Program-made: the position numbers and the translations under genes
The notes under the pieces: model-generated
What the model was told of the DNA's origin: nothing
Seen by the model: only the letters and a program-made list of their open reading frames with translations
The model's database searches: none
Shown here: in pieces, positions 32,310 to 40,440 of the stretch
How positions within the stretch are numbered: the first letter of the stretch is position 1
Layout of the letters: each line of letters starts with the position of its first letter
Assembly (NCBI GenBank): GCA_000169995.1
Contig: AAZW01000039.1
Location: 1 to 44,945 of the forward strand
Reading direction: 5' to 3'
From: Vibrionales bacterium SWAT-3
Lineage (GTDB): Bacteria > Pseudomonadota > Gammaproteobacteria > Enterobacterales > Vibrionaceae
Length of the DNA stretch: 44,945 nucleotides

Positions 32310-33623
32310 CAATAAAACCGCTAACACATTGATTTACAATCGCTTCCCACCTTATATATCAGTGTTGTAGTTTGTCGTTATTATCTTCCGCTCTATTTAA
32401 CTTTAAAGGCCAATCCGTACAGTCTGTAACGCTTGAAGAAAGCTCTCATTCAGTACTCGTCAAGTGCAAGCGAGATAGACGCTGTAAAGTTGTTGATCCT
32501 GAGACTGGAGCTCCGCGCACCGTCGACCACTACGTTCACCGTCGCCTGTCGGATTTACCTGTCAGTGGTCGCCCTTGCGTTATAGAAATTGAATTGGCTC
32601 AGACAAGGGATAGGCTCGGCCGAAGGTTGATTGAAGAGGCTGATTTTGTTGATAAGGGGAGTCGTTATACAAAGAGGTTCTGTCACTTTATTAGTGGACT
32701 GTGCCGCTATATGAGCATCCACGCAGTGTCGAAGCATTTAGACATACGCTGGGAAACCGTGAAAAATATCGATAAAGCATTCCTTCTCTCTACCTTGCCT
32801 GCTTTAGAGCCTAAGAAGTTGACCAACCTTGTTCATATTGGCGTTGATGAAGTCGCCAGGGCTAAAGGCCATGATTATATGACCGTCGTTTATGATCTCG
32901 TTTCAGGACAACTTATTTGGGTTGACCATGGGCGGACTTCAAACGTACTCATCAACTTTTTTGAACAATTATCACCGCAAACGAGAGACGGCATCCAAGC
33001 GGTATCAATGGATATGGGGCAATCTTACCAATCAGCAGTGAGAAACGCTCTTCCGAATGCAGACATCGTTTTTGACCGGTTTCACGTTATGCAGAACTAC
33101 TCTCTTCTGATAAGGAAAGAGCGTAATAAAGCGTTTAGGAAAGGAACACATGACGAGAAGAAAATGCTTAAAGGGACGCTATTTTTACTCCTCAAAAATG
33201 CGCCGAAATTAAGCGATAAGCAGTCAGATAGGCTAGATGATTTACTGGAAAGCAATAAGACTCTTTGTACGATTTATATGCTCAAAGAGCAGCTTCAAGC
33301 CTTATGGGATGAACGTAATTTTGACTTGATGATCGCAGCGCTTGATGCGTGGTGCCAGCTTGCTAAAAAGACGAGGATCTTATCTCTCATCAACTTTGCA
33401 GACGCGCTTTGGGAGAGAAGAGTTGGGATCTGCAACTATGCAAAATATAAGCTGACGAATGCCCGAGTGGAAGCAGGGAATGTATCGATAGGTCTTCTTA
33501 GACGGAGAGCCCGAGGAGTAAGGGATACTGATTACTTTAAATTGAAGATTAGACAAACCTCAATCCTAGAAACTCACTCTACCATTTATCCGGAAATCAA
33601 GCTCATCTAAGCGGAGAAGAGCC
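32276..33623 (+). mobile_element. ISL3-family element, copy 1 (in dmsB)
   Basis: This 1,348-bp element has perfect 22-bp terminal inverted repeats at 32276-32297 and 33602-33623 (outer end GGCTCTTCTCCGC). It is flanked by the 8-bp direct repeat GCAAACCC at 32268-32275 and 33624-33631, the duplication size of the ISL3 family. Excision restores dmsB in frame. A second copy with the same sequence, as far as I can compare by eye, lies at 37020-38367 in the same orientation. Confidence 0.95.
32372..33610 (+). CDS. ISL3-family transposase, copy 1
   Basis: This 412-residue DDE transposase is of the ISL3 (ISL2-DDE) family. It has an N-terminal Cys-containing region, catalytic Asp residues in VHIGVDEVARAKGHDYM and AVSMDMGQSYQSAV, the D-R-FH motif IVFDRFHVMQNY, and the C-terminal Glu in NARVEAGNVSIGLLRRRARG. 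The start is TTG 32372; no better Met lies near. It is identical in translation to copy 2. Full length with no stops, so probably active. Confidence 0.93.
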   Translation: MSLLSSALFNFKGQSVQSVTLEESSHSVLVKCKRDRRCKVVDPETGAPRTVDHYVHRRLSDLPVSGRPCVIEIELAQTRDRLGRRLIEEADFVDKGSRYTKRFCHFISGLCRYMSIHAVSKHLDIRWETVKNIDKAFLLSTLPALEPKKLTNLVHIGVDEVARAKGHDYMTVVYDLVSGQLIWVDHGRTSNVLINFFEQLSPQTRDGIQAVSMDMGQSYQSAVRNALPNADIVFDRFHVMQNYSLLIRKERNKAFRKGTHDEKKMLKGTLFLLLKNAPKLSDKQSDRLDDLLESNKTLCTIYMLKEQLQALWDERNFDLMIAALDAWCQLAKKTRILSLINFADALWERRVGICNYAKYKLTNARVEAGNVSIGLLRRRARGVRDTDYFKLKIRQTSILETHSTIYPEIKLI

Positions 33624-33645
33624 GCAAACCCTAAGGAGGTGTAAG

Positions 33646-34491
33646 ATGATTTTTCATGAGTGGTCTTTGATCTTCTTTACGGTACTGGCTCAAACCGCTG
33701 TCGGTGGTTACCTACTTATCGGTGCGCGCGCACTGGTACTTGGTCACGACGAAGAGAAACTAAACAGCTACAAAGTTCCAATGTTCATTCTGTGGGCATT
33801 AATGGGGCTTGGTTTTATGTTCTCGACAACGCACCTCGGCTCTCCACTGCGTGCGTTTAATGCCTTTAACCAACTAGGCTCGGCTTGGCTGTCTAACGAA
33901 GTGTTCTTCGGTGCGGCATTCTTCGCCGTTGGCGGCCTGCAATGGCTACTGTCAGTGGTCAAAAAAGGTGGCCTTGCTATCCAAAAAGCACTGATGGTTG
34001 GCGCTATGGTGCTGGGTGTTATCTTTATGTACGCGATGATCAACGTATACATGATCAACACAGTACCTACATGGGACAACATCTACACACCACTGAGCTT
34101 CGTCATGACTATGGTTGTGGGTGGCTTGCTGCTGTCTCAGTTCGTGATTGTATTTGCTAACGACAGTCGCTTTACGGTTGACCGTAACATCACCATGCTG
34201 GCTGTGATTGCCGTTGCGATCAGTTTGCTTGTGACAGTCGGTAAACTGAACTTAATCGGTGACATCCAAACTTCTGTAGCAAAAGCTTCGGAGTTGGTTG
34301 ATGGTCTAGGCAGCTATGTGATTCTTCAAGTTGCATTGCTAATGGCAAGCTTATTGATTTGGATTCTACCTATGCTTAACAAAGCAAAAGTGAACCCAGT
34401 CAATCTAGGCCTAGCATTAGTACTATTCCTAGCGTCAGAACTAATCGGCCGTGGCTTGTTCTACAGCCTACATATGACAAGCGGTTTGTAA
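33646..34491 (+). CDS. dmsC: DmsC membrane anchor subunit
   Basis: DmsC is the polytopic inner-membrane subunit that oxidises menaquinol and anchors DmsAB. It has 281 residues (E. coli 287) with about eight helices, among them IFFTVLAQTAVGGYLLIGA, LWALMGLGFMFSTTHLGS and VNLGLALVLFLASELIG. Its ribosome site AAGGAGG, formed by the native dmsB 3' end, survives downstream of the IS. The native stop of dmsB lay 1 bp before its ATG, so translation was once coupled; with the IS in place it must be started independently, and transcription must cross or arise in the IS. Confidence 0.93.
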   Translation: MIFHEWSLIFFTVLAQTAVGGYLLIGARALVLGHDEEKLNSYKVPMFILWALMGLGFMFSTTHLGSPLRAFNAFNQLGSAWLSNEVFFGAAFFAVGGLQWLLSVVKKGGLAIQKALMVGAMVLGVIFMYAMINVYMINTVPTWDNIYTPLSFVMTMVVGGLLLSQFVIVFANDSRFTVDRNITMLAVIAVAISLLVTVGKLNLIGDIQTSVAKASELVDGLGSYVILQVALLMASLLIWILPMLNKAKVNPVNLGLALVLFLASELIGRGLFYSLHMTSGL

Positions 34492-34534
34492 TCTCAGGCT
34501 CCTTATTTGGTTATCTAGAAGGCTAGATAAACTC

Positions 34535-34570
34535 AAGGCCCAACACCTATTTAGATGTTGGGCCTTTTTA
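34535..34570 (+). terminator. dms operon terminator
   Basis: AAGGCCCAACA (34535-34545) pairs with TGTTGGGCCTT (34556-34566), then a T-run. It lies 44 bp after the dmsC stop and marks the end of the operon. Confidence 0.85.
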
Positions 34571-34638
34571 TTTGCTCGGTCTTAACCTTAGTTCAAGAGG
34601 TCTTGGCTCAAGATAACTTGGTTAGCAACAAAAGCGAC

Positions 34639-35877
34639 TTACTTGATGATCGCTGAAGGGATAAACATATCCTTCACGCGTTTTACTGACGAGTAATCAC
34701 CAAACATAGGTTTATTGTCTAGATGTCTTCTTAGCATGTCTGCAGCGACCGTTTTGATAATGGTGCGTGCATCTTCGCGCTTGTATTGGCGGTAAAACTC
34801 CAACACTTGTCCCCACTCACCCGCTTCGCTCGATAAAGCAACACTAAAGGTATTGCCCTCTAACTTACCCGTGACTAAGGCCAACTCGGTGCCGCACTTT
34901 TCTCTTGTCGCGCCAGCCAGAGCAAACGTTGCGGCTAGTGTGTCATTCTTTTCAAGCTCGCTCTCTTTTGGCTCTGCCATTACCCAAGAGTGCCCAAAGC
35001 AATCTTCAACTTGTTCATTCGATTGTAGCCAAGCCGAAAGGGCACCTTTGGTTGATACTTCCGATACCGACAAGGTTTTCTTTCTTTCCGCCATAATATG
35101 ACCGATATGGTCGATCATAGGCTCATCAACACTGACAACGTTAATCTCCAACAGCTTGTACACCATTTGCAGTAGCTTAACGCGAGTTTCTAAATCCGAC
35201 TTAGGCCCAAACAGTTTCACTTCAATGAACGGCAGATAAGAGCGGTACCCCAGCTCATAACCTTCCGGCAGTTTCAGTTGGTCTAACACATCAGAAATGC
35301 CGGATTCAGACAAACCAAAGGTAAATAACCTGCTGCATTCAGAAGCGACTACTTGAGGATAAGTGCGAGCAAGGTCAGGGATAATTTCAAAGCTCACCAT
35401 GCGCTTAAACTCACTCGGTACGCCCGGCGTGAAGTAGAAAGTCGCATCGTTAATCTTCAGCTTAAAGCCACATGCTGTTCCGACAGGGTTATCGACGATT
35501 TCTGAGCTCGCTGGCAACAAAGCTTGCTTTAGGTTGCTGTCTGGCATCGGCATGCCACGTCCAGAAAACATCTCTTCCATACGTTTTAGCCATTCAGGAA
35601 ACATGACTAGTTTCTGCTCTGACGCCGCCGCTGCTGCAGCCGCGCTCATATCATCGGTAGTCGGGCCTAATCCACCATTCACGATAACCACATCGTAGTT
35701 AAAGCTCAGCATCAACAACTCTTCGACTAAGGCATTCATTTGGTCACCAACAGTGGAGCGTTTAGCCAAAGCAAAACCATGTTGGTAAAACTCAGCTGAC
35801 ATCCAAGCCGCGTTCGTGTCTACAATGTCTCCGTGAAGAACTTCTTCACCTGTACTTAACATTGCGATTTTCGTCAT
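34639..35877 (-). CDS. CinA/YfaY-family protein
   Basis: This 412-residue protein has an N-terminal MoCF-type domain (LSTGEEVLHGDIVDTNAAWM near residues 7-26 and NGGLGPTTDDMSAAA) that in CinA acts as an ADP-ribose pyrophosphatase-like fold. The C-terminal domain aligns with the nicotinamide mononucleotide deamidase region but reads VSEVSTKGALSAWLQS where active PncC domains have the ESxTGG loop, so deamidase activity is doubtful. E. coli YfaY shows a similar picture and lies near nrdAB-yfaE, as here. ATG 35877 is chosen (GGGA about 9 nt before it) over 35913. Function unproven. Confidence 0.87.
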   Translation of the reverse strand: MTKIAMLSTGEEVLHGDIVDTNAAWMSAEFYQHGFALAKRSTVGDQMNALVEELLMLSFNYDVVIVNGGLGPTTDDMSAAAAAAASEQKLVMFPEWLKRMEEMFSGRGMPMPDSNLKQALLPASSEIVDNPVGTACGFKLKINDATFYFTPGVPSEFKRMVSFEIIPDLARTYPQVVASECSRLFTFGLSESGISDVLDQLKLPEGYELGYRSYLPFIEVKLFGPKSDLETRVKLLQMVYKLLEINVVSVDEPMIDHIGHIMAERKKTLSVSEVSTKGALSAWLQSNEQVEDCFGHSWVMAEPKESELEKNDTLAATFALAGATREKCGTELALVTGKLEGNTFSVALSSEAGEWGQVLEFYRQYKREDARTIIKTVAADMLRRHLDNKPMFGDYSSVKRVKDMFIPSAIIK

Positions 35878-36087
35878 GTTTCTATCCCTTGTAGTCATAA
35901 AAAGACGCTGCATTATCTACAAACTGGTCTATGTTTGAGTTTGAGCTATTTGGCTTTTTAACAAATATTAATAATGTTAAATCTAAGGTTTTCTTAGGAA
36001 AAGCGATAAATTATTAGTTCCCTAAATCAGGCATTTAATGGATAATTGTGACCCTGATCAATTCTAAATTTTCTCATGGAGACCCTT

Positions 36088-36996
36088 GTGGCCAAATCAC
36101 CGTTACTAGCAAAGGTTACTGCTGCATTTACAATGCTAATGTCAGTTAACTCGGTTGCAAGCCAATACGACTTCGACCAGCCAATCAACCTTTCTTATTC
36201 GGATGAATGTGCTCAAGATTACTGTGTTAATGATAGCTTGTACACCTACAAGCCTAGTACCAATTACGCACTGAGCGAATCAAGCGAAGAGTACGATTTC
36301 TCAATCCAACAACCAAAGCACCTTTTGGTTAGCGAAGAGAAAGATTGGGATTACCTAATGGGTCAAACTTACACGATTCTTGGCTTAAGTGTTGCAACCG
36401 TTGGTTTAATGACCTTCTTACCAGAAAGTATCACTAAATGGGACGACGACCAACGCGACTTAAGTAAGTTAGGTCAAAAGTGGAAAGATAACGTTTCTGA
36501 AGGCCCAGTGTGGGACCGTGACGAACACTTCCTAAACTATGTGATGCACCCGTATTTTGGTGGTGTTTACTACACAGCTGCACGTCACGCGGGTTACAAC
36601 GAGTTTGAATCGTTTATGTACTCTTGGACGATGTCGACCTTCTTCTGGGAATACGGCGTAGAAGCATTTGCTGAAGTACCTTCATGGCAAGACCTTTTCA
36701 TCACACCTTTCTTCGGTGCGGTTGTGGGTGAAATAATGCTAGAAACCGAGCAAGACATCATTGCTTCAGGCGGTGAAGTGATGGGTTCTCAAACCATGGG
36801 TGATGTGTCTCTATTTTTCCTAAACCCTGTCGGTCATATCCACTATTGGGTAAGTGATGCTTGGGGTGGTGACGCAGAAGTTAACCTGAATACTAACCCT
36901 TGGTGGGATAATCAAGACGCAGCTCGATTCGCTTACGATGCTGGCGCGCCATACGATTCTCAGTTTGTTGGTATGAACTTTAAAGTAACCTTCTAA
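36088..36996 (+). CDS. DUF3943 outer-membrane-type protein
   Basis: This 302-residue exported protein belongs to DUF3943. GTG 36088 is preferred since GGAG lies 7 nt before it; ATG 36076 is the alternative. A signal peptide follows (LLAKVTAAFTMLMSVNSVAS). Family landmarks are NYVMHPYFGGVYYTAARHAG, MSTFFWEYGVEAFAEVPSWQD and TPFFGAVVGEIM, and the C-terminal FKVTF with terminal Phe is typical of outer-membrane beta-barrels. The role is unknown. An ISL3 copy sits 23 bp after its stop and separates it from its terminator at 38396. Confidence 0.82.
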   Translation: MAKSPLLAKVTAAFTMLMSVNSVASQYDFDQPINLSYSDECAQDYCVNDSLYTYKPSTNYALSESSEEYDFSIQQPKHLLVSEEKDWDYLMGQTYTILGLSVATVGLMTFLPESITKWDDDQRDLSKLGQKWKDNVSEGPVWDRDEHFLNYVMHPYFGGVYYTAARHAGYNEFESFMYSWTMSTFFWEYGVEAFAEVPSWQDLFITPFFGAVVGEIMLETEQDIIASGGEVMGSQTMGDVSLFFLNPVGHIHYWVSDAWGGDAEVNLNTNPWWDNQDAARFAYDAGAPYDSQFVGMNFKVTF

Positions 36997-37019
36997 TACA
37001 GCGACCTGATTACTTTCGG

Positions 37020-38367
37020 GGCTCTTCTCCGCTTAGATGAGTCTATAAACTAACAATAAAACCGCTAACACATTGATTTACAATCGCTTCCCACCTTATA
37101 TATCAGTGTTGTAGTTTGTCGTTATTATCTTCCGCTCTATTTAACTTTAAAGGCCAATCCGTACAGTCTGTAACGCTTGAAGAAAGCTCTCATTCAGTAC
37201 TCGTCAAGTGCAAGCGAGATAGACGCTGTAAAGTTGTTGATCCTGAGACTGGAGCTCCGCGCACCGTCGACCACTACGTTCACCGTCGCCTGTCGGATTT
37301 ACCTGTCAGTGGTCGCCCTTGCGTTATAGAAATTGAATTGGCTCAGACAAGGGATAGGCTCGGCCGAAGGTTGATTGAAGAGGCTGATTTTGTTGATAAG
37401 GGGAGTCGTTATACAAAGAGGTTCTGTCACTTTATTAGTGGACTGTGCCGCTATATGAGCATCCACGCAGTGTCGAAGCATTTAGACATACGCTGGGAAA
37501 CCGTGAAAAATATCGATAAAGCATTCCTTCTCTCTACCTTGCCTGCTTTAGAGCCTAAGAAGTTGACCAACCTTGTTCATATTGGCGTTGATGAAGTCGC
37601 CAGGGCTAAAGGCCATGATTATATGACCGTCGTTTATGATCTCGTTTCAGGACAACTTATTTGGGTTGACCATGGGCGGACTTCAAACGTACTCATCAAC
37701 TTTTTTGAACAATTATCACCGCAAACGAGAGACGGCATCCAAGCGGTATCAATGGATATGGGGCAATCTTACCAATCAGCAGTGAGAAACGCTCTTCCGA
37801 ATGCAGACATCGTTTTTGACCGGTTTCACGTTATGCAGAACTACTCTCTTCTGATAAGGAAAGAGCGTAATAAAGCGTTTAGGAAAGGAACACATGACGA
37901 GAAGAAAATGCTTAAAGGGACGCTATTTTTACTCCTCAAAAATGCGCCGAAATTAAGCGATAAGCAGTCAGATAGGCTAGATGATTTACTGGAAAGCAAT
38001 AAGACTCTTTGTACGATTTATATGCTCAAAGAGCAGCTTCAAGCCTTATGGGATGAACGTAATTTTGACTTGATGATCGCAGCGCTTGATGCGTGGTGCC
38101 AGCTTGCTAAAAAGACGAGGATCTTATCTCTCATCAACTTTGCAGACGCGCTTTGGGAGAGAAGAGTTGGGATCTGCAACTATGCAAAATATAAGCTGAC
38201 GAATGCCCGAGTGGAAGCAGGGAATGTATCGATAGGTCTTCTTAGACGGAGAGCCCGAGGAGTAAGGGATACTGATTACTTTAAATTGAAGATTAGACAA
38301 ACCTCAATCCTAGAAACTCACTCTACCATTTATCCGGAAATCAAGCTCATCTAAGCGGAGAAGAGCC
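37020..38367 (+). mobile_element. ISL3-family element, copy 2
   Basis: This second 1,348-bp copy has the same 22-bp ends (37020-37041 and 38346-38367). The flanking repeat is CTTTCGG at 37013-37019 and 38368-38374, only 7 bp rather than the 8 bp expected; the base after the right copy is T, and the left copy lacks it. The insertion is between a DUF3943 gene and its terminator. Sequence looks identical to copy 1, so the two moved recently. Confidence 0.94.
37116..38354 (+). CDS. ISL3-family transposase, copy 2
   Basis: This transposase is identical in translation to the one at 32372-33610 (412 residues, TTG start, same DDE motifs IGVDEVARAKGHDYM and MDMGQSYQSAV). No damage is seen. It reads in the same direction as the DUF3943 gene before it and away from the terminator at 38396, so read-through from that gene could reach it. 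Confidence 0.93.
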   Translation: MSLLSSALFNFKGQSVQSVTLEESSHSVLVKCKRDRRCKVVDPETGAPRTVDHYVHRRLSDLPVSGRPCVIEIELAQTRDRLGRRLIEEADFVDKGSRYTKRFCHFISGLCRYMSIHAVSKHLDIRWETVKNIDKAFLLSTLPALEPKKLTNLVHIGVDEVARAKGHDYMTVVYDLVSGQLIWVDHGRTSNVLINFFEQLSPQTRDGIQAVSMDMGQSYQSAVRNALPNADIVFDRFHVMQNYSLLIRKERNKAFRKGTHDEKKMLKGTLFLLLKNAPKLSDKQSDRLDDLLESNKTLCTIYMLKEQLQALWDERNFDLMIAALDAWCQLAKKTRILSLINFADALWERRVGICNYAKYKLTNARVEAGNVSIGLLRRRARGVRDTDYFKLKIRQTSILETHSTIYPEIKLI

Positions 38368-38395
38368 CTTTCGGTAATAACCAAAACTTTTCTAA

Positions 38396-38421
38396 AAAGC
38401 GGCTCTTAAGCCGCTTTTTTT
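38396..38421 (+). terminator. Displaced terminator of the DUF3943 gene
   Basis: AAGCGGCT (38397-38404) pairs with AGCCGCTT (38409-38416) around CTTA, then seven T residues. Its natural upstream gene is the DUF3943 gene, from which it is now 1.4 kb away because of IS copy 2. Confidence 0.85.
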
Positions 38422-38471
38422 GTGCCCTACTCTTCATTCTCTTTTTTTGCATCACAGCTTAGTTTCAAAAA

Positions 38472-38485
38472 TTGACACAGGTCAA
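38472..38485. promoter_or_regulatory. Palindrome / promoter element before the ACT-domain gene
   Basis: TTGACACAGGTCAA is a perfect inverted repeat (TTGAC-N4-GTCAA). Its first six bases can serve as a -35 element, with GATATA 17 bp downstream as a -10. The form also resembles an FNR site in which the inner T:A is replaced by C:G. It lies about 100 bp before the gene at 38586. Confidence 0.4.
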
Positions 38486-38585
38486 ACATTGTTCGATATA
38501 AACTTCTACACTGAAATTAACGAACTTTATCGCTTAATATCAAACATTTAATTAGCAATGATTAATTGAAACTTTGGGGGCTGAT

Positions 38586-39098
38586 ATGAACAGTACATTT
38601 ATCGTAAACTTTATCGGAAAAGCGTCGCCTGCGACCATTAAACAACTCGCTGCGGTGACTCATGAAAACGACGGCAAATGGCTCATCAGTAAAGTGAACT
38701 TTATTGAAGACCAAGTTGCAGGCGTACTTAAGGTTCAACTTCCAGCCATCAATGAATCGATTGTTAAAGAGGCATTCAGCGCTAACCCGGACCTGATTGT
38801 CCAGTTCGTTGATTCAGACCATGCACATAATGTTCAAGACACAATACACCACCTAAGACTCGATTCTAATGACCGTGCCGGTATCGTTAATGAAGTCACT
38901 CACGTCCTTGATAGACAAGGTATCAATATTCTCGATATGGATTGCCAACGCGTATTTATCGCAGGTGGCGGCGGTGTCAGTTCAAGCTTATTCACTTCTA
39001 AAATCGCGGTTAAGTTACCAATCGAAGTTCAAATCGATGACGTAGTCAATGAGCTAGAAACTCTCAGTGAAGACACTCGAGTAATGATCGAGAACTAG
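38586..39098 (+). CDS. ACT-domain regulator, GcvR-like
   Basis: This 170-residue protein has two ACT domains and resembles GcvR, which senses glycine and binds GcvA, or a related ACT protein. The first domain starts STFIVNFIGKASPATIKQLA and the second is DRAGIVNEVTHVLDRQGINI near residues 96-115. ATG 38586 is chosen, with GGGGG 6-9 nt upstream. The gene stands alone between terminators, so no partner can be read from context; the GcvR label rests on domain layout only. Confidence 0.78.
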   Translation: MNSTFIVNFIGKASPATIKQLAAVTHENDGKWLISKVNFIEDQVAGVLKVQLPAINESIVKEAFSANPDLIVQFVDSDHAHNVQDTIHHLRLDSNDRAGIVNEVTHVLDRQGINILDMDCQRVFIAGGGGVSSSLFTSKIAVKLPIEVQIDDVVNELETLSEDTRVMIEN

Positions 39099-39140
39099 TT
39101 GTTAGTGCTTAACCATACAAACTAAGTCCTATCTACAAAC

Positions 39141-39172
39141 AAAAAAGAGCAGCTTACTAGCTGCTCTTTTTA
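39141..39172. terminator. Bidirectional terminator between ACT gene and nspC
   Basis: AGAGCAGCT pairs with AGCTGCTCT around TACT, with A-run on one side and T-run on the other (39141-39172). It serves both convergent genes. Confidence 0.85.
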
Positions 39173-39194
39173 TTACTCTCGACTTGTCAGTCAG

Positions 39195-40328
39195 TTACTT
39201 AATTGACCATTGAGACAATGAACGCTTAAAGTCTTGATAACCAAATTCATTCAGCTTTTGCACTTCACCATTGCTGCGCTCGCAGTAGATAGATGGCATC
39301 TTCAGGCCGTTGAACCAGTTGAGCTTCACCATGGTGTAACCCGCACTGTCCAAAAGGTGAAGCTTTTGACCAATCTTCAACGGCTCATCAAAGCTTGTTT
39401 CACAGAACTGATCGCCCGCAAGACATGAACACGAACCAATCACGTAGTCATGGCTGCCGTTTTCAGACGCCTCTAATACCGATGCTGGTTCATTGTAAAT
39501 TAGCGTATCAAGACGGTGCGCTTCAGTTGCTGAATCCACAATCGCTGTTTTCTTCACGTTCTCAACAATATCCACCACTGTCACAACCAAGTCTGTTGTT
39601 TTCGTGATGATCGCTTCACCCGGCTCAAGGTACATCTGCACACCGTGCTTTTCAGAGAAGGCTTTCAGCGCAAGCCCCAGTTTCTCGATGTCATAACCCG
39701 GCCATGTAAAGAACACACCGCCGCCCATGCTCACCCAATCTAGCTTATCTAGGTGCTCGCCAAACTGTTCTGAGATTGAATCAAGCAAACCAATAAAGGC
39801 ATCGACATCTTTGTTCTCACAGTTCATGTGGAACATCACACCATTAATCTCATCAAAGATTTCAGGCTTGATATGGTCAGCTTGTACGCCCAAACGCGAG
39901 AATTGACGCGCAGGGTTTGCTAAGTCTTGTCCTGCGTAGCTCACGCCCGGATTTAGACGTAAACCCAGCGACGCTTTTCCTTCAACAATATGACGGTACG
40001 CTTCGAATTGGCTTTGAGAGTTGAATATCATCTTGTCGCAGATGTCAGCCACTTCTCTCACGTCGTCTTCGCTGTAACCCACACTGTAAGCATGCGTTTC
40101 GCCACCAAAGGTTTCGTGACCAAGTCTCACCTCGTATGGGCCAGAGCTTGTCGTGCCATCGAGGTAAGGCTTGATGATGTCAAACACACCCCATGTCGAG
40201 AAACACTTCAGTGCCAATACCAGCTTCACACCTGAAATCTCTTTCAGCTGCTTTGCTTTCTCTAAGTTCGCAACCAACTTGTCTTCGTTGATCATGAAAT
40301 ACGGCGTTTTTAGTTCGTTGTTTTGCAT
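39195..40328 (-). CDS. nspC: Carboxynorspermidine decarboxylase
   Basis: NspC is the PLP-dependent decarboxylase that turns carboxynorspermidine into norspermidine, the last step of the Vibrio polyamine pathway. It has 377 residues, the usual length. The PLP lysine lies in LVLALKCFSTWGVF near residue 41, the glycine-rich phosphate loop in VSMGGGVFFTWPG, and the substrate cysteine region in IGSCSCLAGDQFCETS. Fold type III, alanine-racemase-like barrel. A 462-bp gap with repeats separates it from the upstream dehydrogenase gene. Norspermidine is tied to biofilm control through NspS/MbaA in Vibrio cholerae. Confidence 0.96.
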   Translation of the reverse strand: MQNNELKTPYFMINEDKLVANLEKAKQLKEISGVKLVLALKCFSTWGVFDIIKPYLDGTTSSGPYEVRLGHETFGGETHAYSVGYSEDDVREVADICDKMIFNSQSQFEAYRHIVEGKASLGLRLNPGVSYAGQDLANPARQFSRLGVQADHIKPEIFDEINGVMFHMNCENKDVDAFIGLLDSISEQFGEHLDKLDWVSMGGGVFFTWPGYDIEKLGLALKAFSEKHGVQMYLEPGEAIITKTTDLVVTVVDIVENVKKTAIVDSATEAHRLDTLIYNEPASVLEASENGSHDYVIGSCSCLAGDQFCETSFDEPLKIGQKLHLLDSAGYTMVKLNWFNGLKMPSIYCERSNGEVQKLNEFGYQDFKRSLSQWSIK

Positions 40329-40440
40329 GTTAATACCTTGCGGCCCTCGAGTTCACGAAGGCACATGATAATCGAACAAAGCCGACGCTAATGCATCGGC
40401 TCGATATAAGTAAGTACATTGGAAGTCTTTAAGTGTATTA

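Noticed and set aside
33600..33660. dmsB as a pseudogene
   Set aside because: All four cluster motifs are kept and only the last three residues are changed, so it is listed as an altered but possibly working gene.
32276..38367. Composite transposon carrying dmsC, the cinA-like gene and the DUF3943 gene
   Set aside because: Each ISL3 copy has its own target duplication (GCAAACCC and CTTTCGG), and dmsC is the native continuation of dmsAB. The copies inserted independently.
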